NCBI GenBank assembly: GCA_029565415.1
Contig: JAKQOH010000139.1
Location: 1 to 64,000 of the forward strand
DNA length: 64,000 bases
DNA from: Candidatus Rifleibacteriota bacterium
GTDB taxonomy: Bacteria > Riflebacteria > Ozemobacteria > Ozemobacterales > Ozemobacteraceae
Reading direction: 5' to 3'
The position numbers and the translations under genes were made by a program. This document shows, piece by piece, positions 34,934 to 43,114 of the stretch. Under the pieces are notes generated by a model. The model was not told where the DNA came from. It ran no database searches and saw nothing but the letters and a program-made list of their open reading frames with translations. Position 1 is the stretch's first letter, and every line of letters starts with the position of its first letter.

Positions 34934-35776
34934 TTAGCGGCGAGTCGGCCCGACCGAGTTGACGACGCGGTCGAGCAGGGAGTCGTGCGCCTGGATACTC
35001 TTGGAGTTGGCCTCATACGCGCGGGAAACCTCGATCATCTTGACCATCTCCTCGACGAGGCTGAAGTTCGGTTTTTCGATATAGCCCACCTTGACCTTGC
35101 CGTCGGCGCGCTGCACGTCACCGTACGCGCGCACGAAATTGTTGGTGTTCTCCTTGCGGAACGCCTTCCGGTCGGAAGCCTGGCCGCGAACGATGCGGAA
35201 TCGCCCTTCGCCGTTCACCAGCACCCGGCCGTCGGTGTCGAGCGTCACCACATCCGTCGGCCCGAACTGGGCCCGACCCATCTCGAGATTCGGCGTGCCG
35301 TCGGCATTCACGAGCAGCCGTTCCTCGGCTTTCTCCTGCGGCTCGGGCTCGACCATGATGTAGTCGCCGTTCATGTTCGTCAGGTAGCCATCCTGGTTGA
35401 CGGTGAACACGCCGTCGCGTGAGTAGCGGATCCCGTTGGGCGACTCGACGAGGAAAAACGCCTTCGCGTTCTCGAGCGCGCAGTCGAGATCGTTTTCCGT
35501 GTGCTCGTAGACGCCGGCTTTGAAGTCGGTGTAGGACTCGTCAAGAATGACGCCGGTGCCCAGCTTGCCGATCTTTGGATACTTGTAGAACGGCCGGGGC
35601 GGATACAACTGGCCGTCGTTGACCTTGCGCAGCATCATCGTCGGCAGCTCCTTGAAGATGCCCTGATCGCGCTTGAACCCGACCGTGTCGACGTTCGCGA
35701 GATTGTTGGCGATCATGTCCTGGCGGATCGTCTCGACCAGCATCGATGAGGCGGACGTATAGATGCCACGTATCAT
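34934..35776 (-). CDS. flgF: Flagellar proximal rod protein FlgF (FlgF/FlgG family)
   Basis: Axial rod protein. The 280-residue product starts MIRGIYTSASSMLVETIRQD with NNLANVDTVGFKRDQGIFKE, has AFFLVESPNGIRYSRDGVF centrally, and ends with FSLVEEMVKMIEVSRAYEANSKSIQAHDSLLD. Its position before flgG and divergence from it favour FlgF. ATG at 35776 follows AAAGGTGA and overlaps the DUF501 stop by four bases. Confidence 0.92.
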   Translation of the reverse strand: MIRGIYTSASSMLVETIRQDMIANNLANVDTVGFKRDQGIFKELPTMMLRKVNDGQLYPPRPFYKYPKIGKLGTGVILDESYTDFKAGVYEHTENDLDCALENAKAFFLVESPNGIRYSRDGVFTVNQDGYLTNMNGDYIMVEPEPQEKAEERLLVNADGTPNLEMGRAQFGPTDVVTLDTDGRVLVNGEGRFRIVRGQASDRKAFRKENTNNFVRAYGDVQRADGKVKVGYIEKPNFSLVEEMVKMIEVSRAYEANSKSIQAHDSLLDRVVNSVGPTRR

Positions 35777-36342
35777 GACTTCACCTTTCCGTGTGGTTTC
35801 ACCTGGCCGCAGCCGGCCTCGTTTCCGCACCGCCCGACCCGCGCCAGAACATCGTCTCCGATGGGGTTGGAGCCGAAGGTGAGGGACTGGGCCACGTGTG
35901 CATGCAGGCATTTCACGCCAACCGGGCTCCGGCTGCCCACGATGTTCGTTCCCGACAGGACCGAATGAACGTCGGGGGGAAGGGGGCTGCCCGCGAGCGC
36001 TTCGGCCTGCGCGAGCCGCTGCTGCTGAAGCCGCTTCTGGCCCTCCGCGAACCGCTCCCGGAACGATGCATCCTCGGTCAGCCGGCGTGTGAAAAGCTGG
36101 ACTTCCTGCGCTGCCTCGAGCTTCGCGACTTCGTAGCGAAGACGGGGGCAGACGAGCCAGAGAAACGTCGGAAACGGCTTCCACCGGTTGTCCTCGAAAT
36201 AGACCGGGTCGGCCTGCAGCACCTGGGGCGTGCCGTCGCCGCACCGCGACGCGATGACATAGGGCATCTTCGCCGGCCGGCCGAGCAGTTTCTCGACCAT
36301 CGCGGCTTCGTCCTTCGTCATCGTCTCGTTTCGAATAGACAT
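35773..36342 (-). CDS. DUF501 domain protein at the head of the flagellar operon
   Basis: A 189-residue protein matching DUF501: RPAKMPYVIASRCGDGTPQVLQADP, then FPTFLWLVCPRLRYEVAKLEA. Cysteines at about 34, 65, 144, 172 and 178 could bind metal. Most DUF501 proteins are known from Actinobacteria and other phyla without a flagellar link, so its place as first gene of the flgFGAH operon is unusual. ATG at 36342 has an AAGGAAG site. Function unknown. Confidence 0.82.
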   Translation of the reverse strand: MSIRNETMTKDEAAMVEKLLGRPAKMPYVIASRCGDGTPQVLQADPVYFEDNRWKPFPTFLWLVCPRLRYEVAKLEAAQEVQLFTRRLTEDASFRERFAEGQKRLQQQRLAQAEALAGSPLPPDVHSVLSGTNIVGSRSPVGVKCLHAHVAQSLTFGSNPIGDDVLARVGRCGNEAGCGQVKPHGKVKS

Positions 36343-36371
36343 GGTTTTGCGCTTCCTTATTCAGAACATCG

Positions 36372-36386
36372 GCAAATGACGATCCC
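36372..36386 (-). promoter_or_regulatory. Sigma54-like promoter of the DUF501-flgFGAH operon
   Basis: On the minus strand GGGATCGTCATTTGC fits the sigma54 consensus TGGCACG-N4-TTGC at 8 of 11 fixed positions, with the essential GG and GC at the exact 10-base spacing. The predicted transcript start is near 36361, leaving a leader of about 19 bases with the AAGGAAG site before ATG at 36342. Sigma54 control of rod and ring genes is common in flagellar hierarchies. Confidence 0.55.
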
Positions 36387-36659
36387 CCCCGAAGGGGAAA
36401 TCGAACATTTTCGGATTTTTCTGACTCTTTCGAACCTTCGGCACATTTCGCCCCATAGCTGAGAGAAAAAATGCCCCGCCTGCACCCGCTCTCCAGGACG
36501 AACGGGGAACTCATTGGGCTGTGGGGAGGGACTTCCAGAGGATCGATTCGCCCTCCAGATCTCGCGTGCCGGACCGGTTGCCGTCGTTCGCGTTCTCCTC
36601 GGGAGATCTCGCTGTCGAGGCGAAACCCGGACCAGTCGGCATCCTGCCTCCGGGTCCGG

Positions 36660-36684
36660 GTGGGCGCACCTCTTGTGCGCCCAC
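36660..36684. repeat. Perfect GC-rich hairpin
   Basis: gtgggcgcac (36660-36669) and gtgcgcccac (36675-36684) with a five-base CTCTT loop. It has no T-run on either side, so it is more like an intergenic palindromic element than a terminator. Confidence 0.6.
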
Positions 36685-36826
36685 GCCTGCCAACGGATCT
36701 CCCTCGATGCGAACGACGCACCGGTCTCGGCAGCGCTCGACCGTTGGGCTCGTTCGATCCTCTTCCAGTCCCTCCCGGAACATACCTGAAGCTCTTCTGG
36801 TGAACAAAACATCAATTTCTGGTACG

Positions 36827-36897
36827 TATCCGCAGATGAACAACTGGAATGAATCCTTTCAGCTTTTCATCTGCGCCATCTGTGTCATCTGCGGATA
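36827..36897. repeat. Intergenic inverted repeat with 9-base internal tandem
   Basis: TATCCGCAGATGA at 36827-36839 is matched by its exact reverse complement at 36885-36897. The right half is made of 9-base units of the type TCATCTGCG/CCATCTGTG/TCATCTGCG. From memory, sequences of this kind recur in intergenic DNA of many unrelated bacteria, so this is probably a non-coding mobile or REP-like element. Confidence 0.65.
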
Positions 36898-37035
36898 GGT
36901 TCTTGTCACGAAATCCACATGTCGAATTCCTGTTTGCCCTTGTCGGTGGCCGGGGCGCGCTTGTTGGGGAGGGGAAACCGGAGTATGCTTGGAGAAAGTG
37001 CCGGGATGATTCGTGATTCCTGGAATGGAGGCGCT

Positions 37036-38118
37036 ATGTCGATCAGAAGATTCACTCTCGCCTGTCTCGTGCTGCTGGCTTTTGTGGCGGCCGCTGCCCT
37101 GCCGGTTGCGGCCGGGCCGTTCGACACCCCCACGGTCGAGTCGGTCGCCTCGGGAGATGAATCGGATAGCGCCGCCGCCGTTCCCGCCGATCTCGAGCCG
37201 GTGAACGTGCCGGCGACGAAGCGGCCCCGCATCACGGGGGCGTTCGTCCAACTGTGGGAGAGCGATCTCGAGAACACCGAAGAGTTCTGGCGCGCCGAGC
37301 TCGGCGCGATGCGGGCGGCCGGCATGCGCCTCGTCATTCCACAGTATTCGACGAGCGGGGACACCGACCTGACGCCCGCGATCGAGAAGATCCTGAAGGT
37401 CGCCGAAGAGCTGAAGATGCAGGTGTTTGTCGGAACGATGCTCGACGAGCAGGGCTGGTATGCGAACAAGCTCAACCCGTTCTTCCTCGCGAAAGAGCGG
37501 GTCAAGGTCGCGAAATACACCGGGGAGCTGGTGAAGCGGTTCAAGGGCTGCAAGGCGTTCCGCGGCCTCTACATCCCCTACGAGGACAACACCCTTTCGT
37601 TGCCCGGCTCGATGGGGGCCTTCTACGGCGCCATCGCCGATGCCGGCCGGGCCGAACAGCCCGGCCTGAAGGTCATGATCTCACCCTTCACGACCCCGCG
37701 CCCCGGCCTTGCGAAGTCGCTTCCGACCTGGATGATCAACCGGTATTTCAAATCGATGCTCGCGAAGGCGAAGGTCGACATCATCGCCTGGCAGGACGGC
37801 GTGGGCGGCACGACGAAGCAGATCGATCGCATCGCGCATGACCTCGCGCCGATCGCCTCGGCGGCACGCTCGCTCGGCATCGAGGTGTGGGGCAACTGCG
37901 AGGTGTTCCACCGCACATCGCCGCTTTCGGACGCCTTCGAAGCCGAGCCGACGACGATGGATGTGCTGGCCCGGCAGATCGAGGGCGCGAAACCCTTTGT
38001 CGACCGGTTCATCTGTTTCGATTTCAATCACTATTTTTCTCCTCGGCTCGGAACCAAGGCTGAAAAGCTTTACGACGACTACCGTGCCTGGGCCGGCATT
38101 TCCCTGAAAAAACCCTGA
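37036..38118 (+). CDS. Secreted DUF4434 (glycoside-hydrolase-like TIM barrel) protein
   Basis: A 360-residue exported protein with signal peptide (about 1-27) and a short low-complexity spacer, then a barrel opening ITGAFVQLWESDLENTEEFW. The pattern GMRLVIPQYST, FVGTMLDEQGWY, GLYIPYEDN, MISPFTTPRP and DIIAWQDGVGG matches DUF4434, related to glycoside hydrolases. Conserved acidic residues near strands four to seven (YEDN, WQDG) could be catalytic. ATG at 37036 has a GGAGG site. aroC follows after two bases, so the two are co-transcribed, with no obvious biochemical link. Confidence 0.82.
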   Translation: MSIRRFTLACLVLLAFVAAAALPVAAGPFDTPTVESVASGDESDSAAAVPADLEPVNVPATKRPRITGAFVQLWESDLENTEEFWRAELGAMRAAGMRLVIPQYSTSGDTDLTPAIEKILKVAEELKMQVFVGTMLDEQGWYANKLNPFFLAKERVKVAKYTGELVKRFKGCKAFRGLYIPYEDNTLSLPGSMGAFYGAIADAGRAEQPGLKVMISPFTTPRPGLAKSLPTWMINRYFKSMLAKAKVDIIAWQDGVGGTTKQIDRIAHDLAPIASAARSLGIEVWGNCEVFHRTSPLSDAFEAEPTTMDVLARQIEGAKPFVDRFICFDFNHYFSPRLGTKAEKLYDDYRAWAGISLKKP

Positions 38119-38120
38119 TC

Positions 38121-39278
38121 ATGGCAGTGCTGCGCTGGCTGACCGCGGGGGAATCGCATGGAAAGGCGCTCGTCGGCATTCTCGAGGGGATGCCGGCAGG
38201 CGTTCCCGTATCGGAAACCGCGTTCAAAAAGCTCCTGACCCGGCGCCTCAGCGGGTATGGAAGGGGCAGCCGGGCCGCCTCGATCGAACGTGACGCCGTC
38301 GAGATCCTCTCGGGCATCCGGTTCGGCCGCACGACCGGCAGCCCGATATCGATGGTCATATATAATAAAGATTACCCCAAACATGCCGCTTCGATGGACG
38401 TGTTCGGCCCCCGCCCGGAAGGGGAAAAGCCCGTCACCGCCCCGCGGCCGGGCCATGCCGATCTTGCCGGCGCCCTGAAGTATGGAACCGGCGACATCCG
38501 GGATATCCGGGAACGGGCCTCGGCCCGCGAGACCGCGATGCGATGCGCGCTATCCGTGCCGGGCCGGGCCTTGCTCGCGGAACTCGGCGTGACCTCGTCG
38601 GCTTTCGTGCGGCGCATCGGAGAGCGGGAGGCCGCGATTCCCGAGGTAGCGACCGTCGCGGAACTGACGGCGATGATCGAGGAGGTCGGCGAAGGCTTCC
38701 TGACTCCCGACCCAACCATCGTCATCCCCTGGACGCTGCTGATCGACGAGGCGCGCGCATCCGGCGACACGCTCGGCGGGGAAATCGAGATCCGCTTCGA
38801 CGGACTGCCGGCGGGGCTGGGCAGCCACGTTCAGGCCGACCGACGTCTCGATGCCCGGCTTGCCGCCGCCGTGATGGGGCTGCCGGGGGTTCATGCCGTC
38901 GAAATCGGCCAGGCCGTCCGGCAGAGCCGCCTGCCCGGATCCCGGGCCCATGACCCGATTCTCCGGAACGAGCCGCACGGCTGGGTGCGGCCGACCAACC
39001 TGTGCGGCGGCCTCGAAGGCGGCATGACGAACGGTTCCCAGCTCGTGCTTCGTGCCGTGATGAAGCCGCTGCCCGGCAGCATGCCCGGTGAAGTCCCTTC
39101 TATCGAGTCGCCCCACGCCGCTGTTCCGCTGGCCGCCGACCGCTCCGACACCGTTGCTCTCGCCGCGCTTGCCGTCACCGCCGAATCCACCCTCGCCCTC
39201 GAACTTGCAAATGCCCTACTGGAGCGGTATGGACGAGACTCTCTCCCTGAGGTTGCCGCTGCGTTTTTGAGAGCCTGA
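38121..39278 (+). CDS. aroC: Chorismate synthase
   Basis: Converts 5-enolpyruvylshikimate 3-phosphate to chorismate using reduced FMN, the last shikimate step. The 385-residue product has GESHGKALVGILEGMPAG near the start, GDIRDIRERASARETAMR, the RNEPHGWVRPTN region and GGLEGGMTNGSQLVLRA. Its stop codon directly abuts the corA stop on the other strand (shared TGATCA), so transcripts converge with no spacer or terminator. Confidence 0.96.
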   Translation: MAVLRWLTAGESHGKALVGILEGMPAGVPVSETAFKKLLTRRLSGYGRGSRAASIERDAVEILSGIRFGRTTGSPISMVIYNKDYPKHAASMDVFGPRPEGEKPVTAPRPGHADLAGALKYGTGDIRDIRERASARETAMRCALSVPGRALLAELGVTSSAFVRRIGEREAAIPEVATVAELTAMIEEVGEGFLTPDPTIVIPWTLLIDEARASGDTLGGEIEIRFDGLPAGLGSHVQADRRLDARLAAAVMGLPGVHAVEIGQAVRQSRLPGSRAHDPILRNEPHGWVRPTNLCGGLEGGMTNGSQLVLRAVMKPLPGSMPGEVPSIESPHAAVPLAADRSDTVALAALAVTAESTLALELANALLERYGRDSLPEVAAAFLRA

Positions 39279-40280
39279 TCAGATCCACTCCAGCTTGTGG
39301 AGGAGCCACCAGTTGAACCAGCCGAGGATGGCCATGGCGGCGAAGAAGACTGGGTAGGATATCAACCAGTTCTCGGGGCCGGTGATCATCGACCACTCGG
39401 ACATGCCGCCGATGCCCGAGACCAGCGTGAGGGGCATGAACACCGTCGTGATCGCGGTGAGGCGCTTCATCACGAGGTTCGTCTGGTTCGAGAGTTGGGT
39501 CATCCGGGCGTTCGTGAGCGAAAGGTGAAGCTCCATCAGCGAGGTGATCTGCTCGCGGTTGATCTCGATGAACTCGAAGAACTTGGCGAGATGGTCGTAA
39601 ATATCGCGGAAGTAATAGATCGCCTTCTCGCTGACGAATGGCGAGTCGCGGCGGCAGATCTTGATCAGGATCTCGCGTTCGTTGAACAGGCTTTTCCGGA
39701 GGGTCAGCAGGGTCGATCGGAGCCGCATCAGGTGCTCGGGCTGGAAATCCGGCTTCTCGCCCAGGATGCTCTCCTCGATCCGGTCCACCTCTTCCTGGAT
39801 GGATTCTATGACGTTGAATTTTTTATCGACGATATAGTCGAGGATGAGCTGCAGCAGGAAGTCGGGACCCCGGTTCACCTCCGACATGCCGCGGAAGACC
39901 GCTTCGTCGAGCTTGTCGAAAAATGACGGATTCAGAGCCTTGAAACCGCGGACGGTGATCAGGTAATTCGCCCCGACGAGAAAATCGATCTCGTCGATCG
40001 TCAGCTCTTCATTTGTATAGTTATAGCAATTGAATAGAACGAACGTGTTCTTCTCGAAGTTCTCGGTCTTGGGGATCTGATCGTCGTCGAGACAGTCCTC
40101 GACGCTCAGTTGATGGATGCCGAACGGCTCGATCAGCTCGTCGAAGGTTTCCCTGACGGGGTCGATCAGGTCGATCCAGACATACTCGCCCTTCTTCTGG
40201 AACTGCAGCGCCTCGCTCACCGAGCCGAGCCGGGCGACTTTCCCCTTCCTGGGGATATGAAAAAAACGGGTTTCTGCCAT
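39279..40280 (-). CDS. corA: CorA-family divalent metal ion transporter
   Basis: Pentameric Mg2+/Co2+ channel. The 333-residue product has the large cytoplasmic N-domain with YVWIDLIDPVRETFDELIEPF, a long stalk helix, and two C-terminal transmembrane helices (about 270-290 and 305-325). The pore-loop signature normally reads GMN; here it reads IGGMSEW, with Ser in place of Asn. Related CorA proteins with GMS are likely to exist, but selectivity may differ. ATG at 40280 has GGAGAGG at better distance than ATG at 40286. Confidence 0.9.
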   Translation of the reverse strand: MAETRFFHIPRKGKVARLGSVSEALQFQKKGEYVWIDLIDPVRETFDELIEPFGIHQLSVEDCLDDDQIPKTENFEKNTFVLFNCYNYTNEELTIDEIDFLVGANYLITVRGFKALNPSFFDKLDEAVFRGMSEVNRGPDFLLQLILDYIVDKKFNVIESIQEEVDRIEESILGEKPDFQPEHLMRLRSTLLTLRKSLFNEREILIKICRRDSPFVSEKAIYYFRDIYDHLAKFFEFIEINREQITSLMELHLSLTNARMTQLSNQTNLVMKRLTAITTVFMPLTLVSGIGGMSEWSMITGPENWLISYPVFFAAMAILGWFNWWLLHKLEWI

Positions 40281-40364
40281 GATCATCCTCTCCGTTCGTT
40301 GTGAACCCGCTCACATTTCATCACAAACCCCGCCACGGGTCAAAACCAGCATTCCACGAAGGAC

Positions 40365-40407
40365 GGGCGGATCGCGATCCGCCCCTACGGAACGGGCGTT
40401 CCGCCCG
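40365..40407. repeat. Intergenic palindromic repeats
   Basis: A perfect 20-base palindrome GGGCGGATCGCGATCCGCCC at 40365-40384, followed at 40388-40407 by a second GGGCG/CGCCC hairpin. I recall this GGGCG-GATC-type element from intergenic regions of many bacteria. No gene is present between 40281 and 40462. Confidence 0.6.
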
Positions 40408-40413
40408 GAAATG

Positions 40414-40442
40414 AAAAAACGCCCCGGCGACTGCCGGGGCGT
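40414..40442 (-). terminator. Rho-independent terminator of the pilMNOPQ operon
   Basis: Minus-strand stem ACGCCCCGGC with GCCGGGGCGT, a four-base loop, then TTTTTTC. It lies 20 bases after the pilQ stop. Confidence 0.9.
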
Positions 40443-40462
40443 AATGATCGGATGTGGTTCTA

Positions 40463-41857
40463 TCAGAAGGTGGTGTCGAACGCGTTGTCGAACGCGTCAC
40501 CCGCGGTTCCGGCGGGCTGGGCGGCCGGGGCCGGCTTGGCGGCGGGCATCGGCTCACTGCTCGCTTCGGGCACGATGCTGGTCGGCGCTGCCGACTCGAT
40601 GCTCTGGGCGATGATGTGCGGGGTGATCAGGATGATCAGTTCTTGCGACTGGCCCGTCTTGCCGTTGTAGTTGAACAGCGACTTCACGATCGGGATGTTG
40701 CCCAGCAGCGGGATCTTGTTCTTTTCACGGGACTCTTCATCGCGGATCAGGCCGCCGATGAGGATCTCTTCGCCGTCGCGCACGCGCACGGTGGTCTTGG
40801 CGGAACGGGTGCCGATGACCGGATACATGCCGTTGTTCGACCAGGATTCGACGAAGGAGACTTCGGGTTCGGCATCGACCGTGATGTAGCCGTCATCGTT
40901 GATGCGCGGGGTGATCTTGAGCTTGATACCGGTGTCTTTTTCCTTCGGGGGCTGGTCGGCGCCGCCGGGGTAGATGACCTTGGTGCCCACGACGATGTTG
41001 GCTTCCTGGCCGTTGACCGCCGCGATCTTCGGGTTGCTGAGAACCTTCGTCTCGCGCTGGGTCTCGAGGGCGTTGACCGTGGCCTGGAACAGCAGCGTGT
41101 CGCGGTAGAAGTCGCCGAGGCCGAACAGCTCACCCTGCGGATCCGTAAACCCGCCCTGATACAGGGTCGAGTCGGGGTTCTGGGCGAAGTATTCCTTCGT
41201 GGCGAACACGGTCGGGCTGTTGTCGAGCGGCTGCGCGTTGTCCTTGGTGCCCGTCTTCCAGGCGAAGCCAAGGCGCTTGGCGGCGTTCGTGTTCACTTCG
41301 ACGATCTTCGCTTCCATCATGACCTGATGGACCGGCGTGTCGATCGTCTCGATCAGCTTCTTCACCTCGTCGAGGATGTCCTTGCCGCCCGACACGATGA
41401 CCGCGTTGATGCGCTCGTCGGTGGCGACCTTGACGTCCTTCTTGATGGTCTGGGCGATGATCTTGCTGACGTCACCGGCCTTGGCGTACTGCAGGCGCTT
41501 GGTGATGGTCAGACCCTTTTCGAAGGCCTCGATGAGCTTCTTCTCGTCGGCCAGGATCCAGGTGTTGCCGATCTTGCGGACGGCGAACCCGTTGGTCTTG
41601 GCGATGAGCTGCATCGCTTCCTCGTAGTAGACGTCCGTCAGGCGAACCGTGACGTTGCCGCGGACGCTCTTCTCCGCGATGATGTTCGTGCCGGACTTCT
41701 GGGCGATGATCTTGATGATCTCGCGGATGTCCGTGTCGCGGAAGTCGAGGGAGATGTTGTCCTCTGCCGAAGCGGGCTGCCCCCAGAGGGACGCCAGCAT
41801 GGCAGCGGCCACCATCGTGTACTTGAGGCCCTTACCAGTTTTCTTCGTGGAATTCAT
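40463..41857 (-). CDS. pilQ: Type IV pilus secretin PilQ
   Basis: Outer-membrane channel for the pilus fibre. The 464-residue product has a signal peptide (about 15-31, cut after ASA), a STN/N0-like domain (33-105), an N1 domain with RINAVIVSGG, and the secretin domain with VNALETQRETKVLSNPKIAAVNGQEA, VPILGNIPIVKSLF-type sequence (IPLLGNIPIVKSLFNYNGKT) and LIILITPHII. It is shorter than enterobacterial or Pseudomonas PilQ because AMIN domains are absent. A Pro/Ala tail ends the protein. Overlaps the upstream PilP-like gene by four bases. Confidence 0.95.
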   Translation of the reverse strand: MNSTKKTGKGLKYTMVAAAMLASLWGQPASAEDNISLDFRDTDIREIIKIIAQKSGTNIIAEKSVRGNVTVRLTDVYYEEAMQLIAKTNGFAVRKIGNTWILADEKKLIEAFEKGLTITKRLQYAKAGDVSKIIAQTIKKDVKVATDERINAVIVSGGKDILDEVKKLIETIDTPVHQVMMEAKIVEVNTNAAKRLGFAWKTGTKDNAQPLDNSPTVFATKEYFAQNPDSTLYQGGFTDPQGELFGLGDFYRDTLLFQATVNALETQRETKVLSNPKIAAVNGQEANIVVGTKVIYPGGADQPPKEKDTGIKLKITPRINDDGYITVDAEPEVSFVESWSNNGMYPVIGTRSAKTTVRVRDGEEILIGGLIRDEESREKNKIPLLGNIPIVKSLFNYNGKTGQSQELIILITPHIIAQSIESAAPTSIVPEASSEPMPAAKPAPAAQPAGTAGDAFDNAFDTTF

Positions 41858-42360
41858 TCTTTTCCACCTCCGATCGGAAATGTCCGACGCATCTGTTCCT
41901 GAATTGAATACACGACGACATTGTCAGACAAGATATCGACAACTTTGAACGATCCATCCACTGTCATTTCTTTGAAAACGACATAAGATTTTTGTTTGTA
42001 TTCGATCATCGCCAGCCGTTCGTCGTCGTTGCCGCAGATTCCCGTGACCCTGATCTGGAGCGGTGGAATCACCGGCTTGATTTCGACCGCCTGCGTCGCG
42101 GGCGGGGGAGTGACGCTCTCCTCCTGTTTGGGAGGCACGGGCTTGGTGACCAGGGGTTTGAACGGGTCTTTGTCGGAATTGGCCGGCGCGAACGAGTGCT
42201 CCTGCGCGAGGGCTGCGACCCCTTCCGTCTCGTCGGCATCCGCCGGAACCGCCGTCTGAGCGGCCGCCGGGGAGCCGGCGAGAACCGTCAGAAGCAGGCC
42301 CAGGGCTGCCGGAGAGAGGCCCAGGAAGCCGAAGTTGAACCGTCTGGCGTACTGCTGCAT
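41854..42360 (-). CDS. PilP-like pilus assembly protein, copy 1
   Basis: A 168-residue protein with a signal peptide (about 1-34) and a short spacer, then DKDPFKPLV and a compact beta domain IRVTGICGNDDERLAMIEYKQKSYVVFKE ending RRTFPIGGGKE. PilP binds PilN/PilO and PilQ; its position between pilO and pilQ fits. It shares the DPFKPLV anchor and the whole C-terminal domain with the next gene upstream, so the pair are tandem paralogues. Unlike many PilP proteins no lipobox is evident. Confidence 0.82.
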   Translation of the reverse strand: MQQYARRFNFGFLGLSPAALGLLLTVLAGSPAAAQTAVPADADETEGVAALAQEHSFAPANSDKDPFKPLVTKPVPPKQEESVTPPPATQAVEIKPVIPPLQIRVTGICGNDDERLAMIEYKQKSYVVFKEMTVDGSFKVVDILSDNVVVYSIQEQMRRTFPIGGGKE

Positions 42361-42368
42361 ACCGTTTC

Positions 42369-43094
42369 TCAGTCCTTGCCGCCGCTGCCAATGGGGAAGG
42401 TGCGGCGCATCTGTTCCTTGTTCGAGTAGATCACGAGCCGGTCACTCATGACGTCAACCACTTTGAACTTGCCATCGATCACCTGGTCCTTCTGGACGGT
42501 GTAGGGCTTGCCTTCGAAGGTGATCAGGGCCAGCCGCTCGTTGTCATTGCCGCAGACGCCGGTCACGACGAGCTGGATCGGCTTGGGCGGCGGCGGCGGC
42601 GGCGGGGCCGAAGAGGATTTCGGGATCGAGGAGGGCGGCGGCGGCGGGGGCAGCACGACCTTCTTCTCGACCAGGGGCTTGAACGGATCTTTCGAGGGGT
42701 TGCTGGGGGTGAACTTGTGGTTCGCCGCCAGCATCTCGATCTGCTCGGGCTCGTCGACGGCGGGTGCCGCGGCATTCGCCGCATCGCCCGCGCCTTCGGC
42801 GCCGATGTTGCCAGCGGCGGCCTCCGCCGGAGGCTCACCGGGAGCTTCTTCAGGATTGGCCGGGGTTTCGGCCCCGCCGGCTGCGGCATCGGCGGGCGGC
42901 GTGCTGCCACCCGCATCGGCCGAGCCGCCACCGGCATCGCCGGTGCCGCCCGCATCGGACGGGGCGCTCGCATCGGTGTTCGGAATGTTGAAGTCATCGG
43001 CGCCCTGGCCGTAGACCAGCCGTGGGCCGGCCGCAAGCAGGAGGGCCGACAGTGCCAGGACGAACAGCAGTCTGGAACCAGTCCTTGTTCTCAT
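42369..43094 (-). CDS. PilP-like pilus assembly protein, copy 2 (long linker)
   Basis: A 241-residue protein with signal peptide (about 1-30), a long Asp/Ala/Gly/Pro-rich linker (about 35-125), KDPFKPLVEKK, a polyproline stretch, and the same C-terminal domain as copy 1: LVVTGVCGNDNERLALITFEGKPY through EQMRRTFPIGSGGKD. The linker is about 100 residues longer than in copy 1. ATG at 43094 has a strong GAGGAGG site. The two copies might form a heterodimer or reach different depths of the periplasm. Confidence 0.82.
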   Translation of the reverse strand: MRTRTGSRLLFVLALSALLLAAGPRLVYGQGADDFNIPNTDASAPSDAGGTGDAGGGSADAGGSTPPADAAAGGAETPANPEEAPGEPPAEAAAGNIGAEGAGDAANAAAPAVDEPEQIEMLAANHKFTPSNPSKDPFKPLVEKKVVLPPPPPPSSIPKSSSAPPPPPPPKPIQLVVTGVCGNDNERLALITFEGKPYTVQKDQVIDGKFKVVDVMSDRLVIYSNKEQMRRTFPIGSGGKD

Positions 43095-43114
43095 ATATGC
43101 CTCCTCGTTGCCGA

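Larger units (their letters stand above)
36343..37035. other. Gene-less 693-base region between DUF501 and DUF4434 genes
   Basis: No supported gene: short frames on both strands lack ribosome sites and read as Arg/Ser/Pro-rich noise. It contains a sigma54-like element (36372-36386), a CCCGGACC/GGGTCCGGG inverted pair around 36626-36660, a perfect 10-base hairpin (36660-36684) and the inverted/tandem ATCCGCAGATGA repeat (36827-36897). Confidence 0.7.

Noticed and set aside
36357..36815. 152-codon minus-strand frame in the 693-base gap
   Set aside because: No ribosome site, Arg/Ser/Cys-rich noise, and overlaps repeats and the sigma54-like element.
36827..36897. Possible short CRISPR array from the repeated CATCTG units
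   Set aside because: Units are only nine bases with no unique spacers, and no cas genes are present.
40454..41902. 482-codon plus-strand frame antisense to pilQ
   Set aside because: Arises from GC-rich third positions of the secretin gene.
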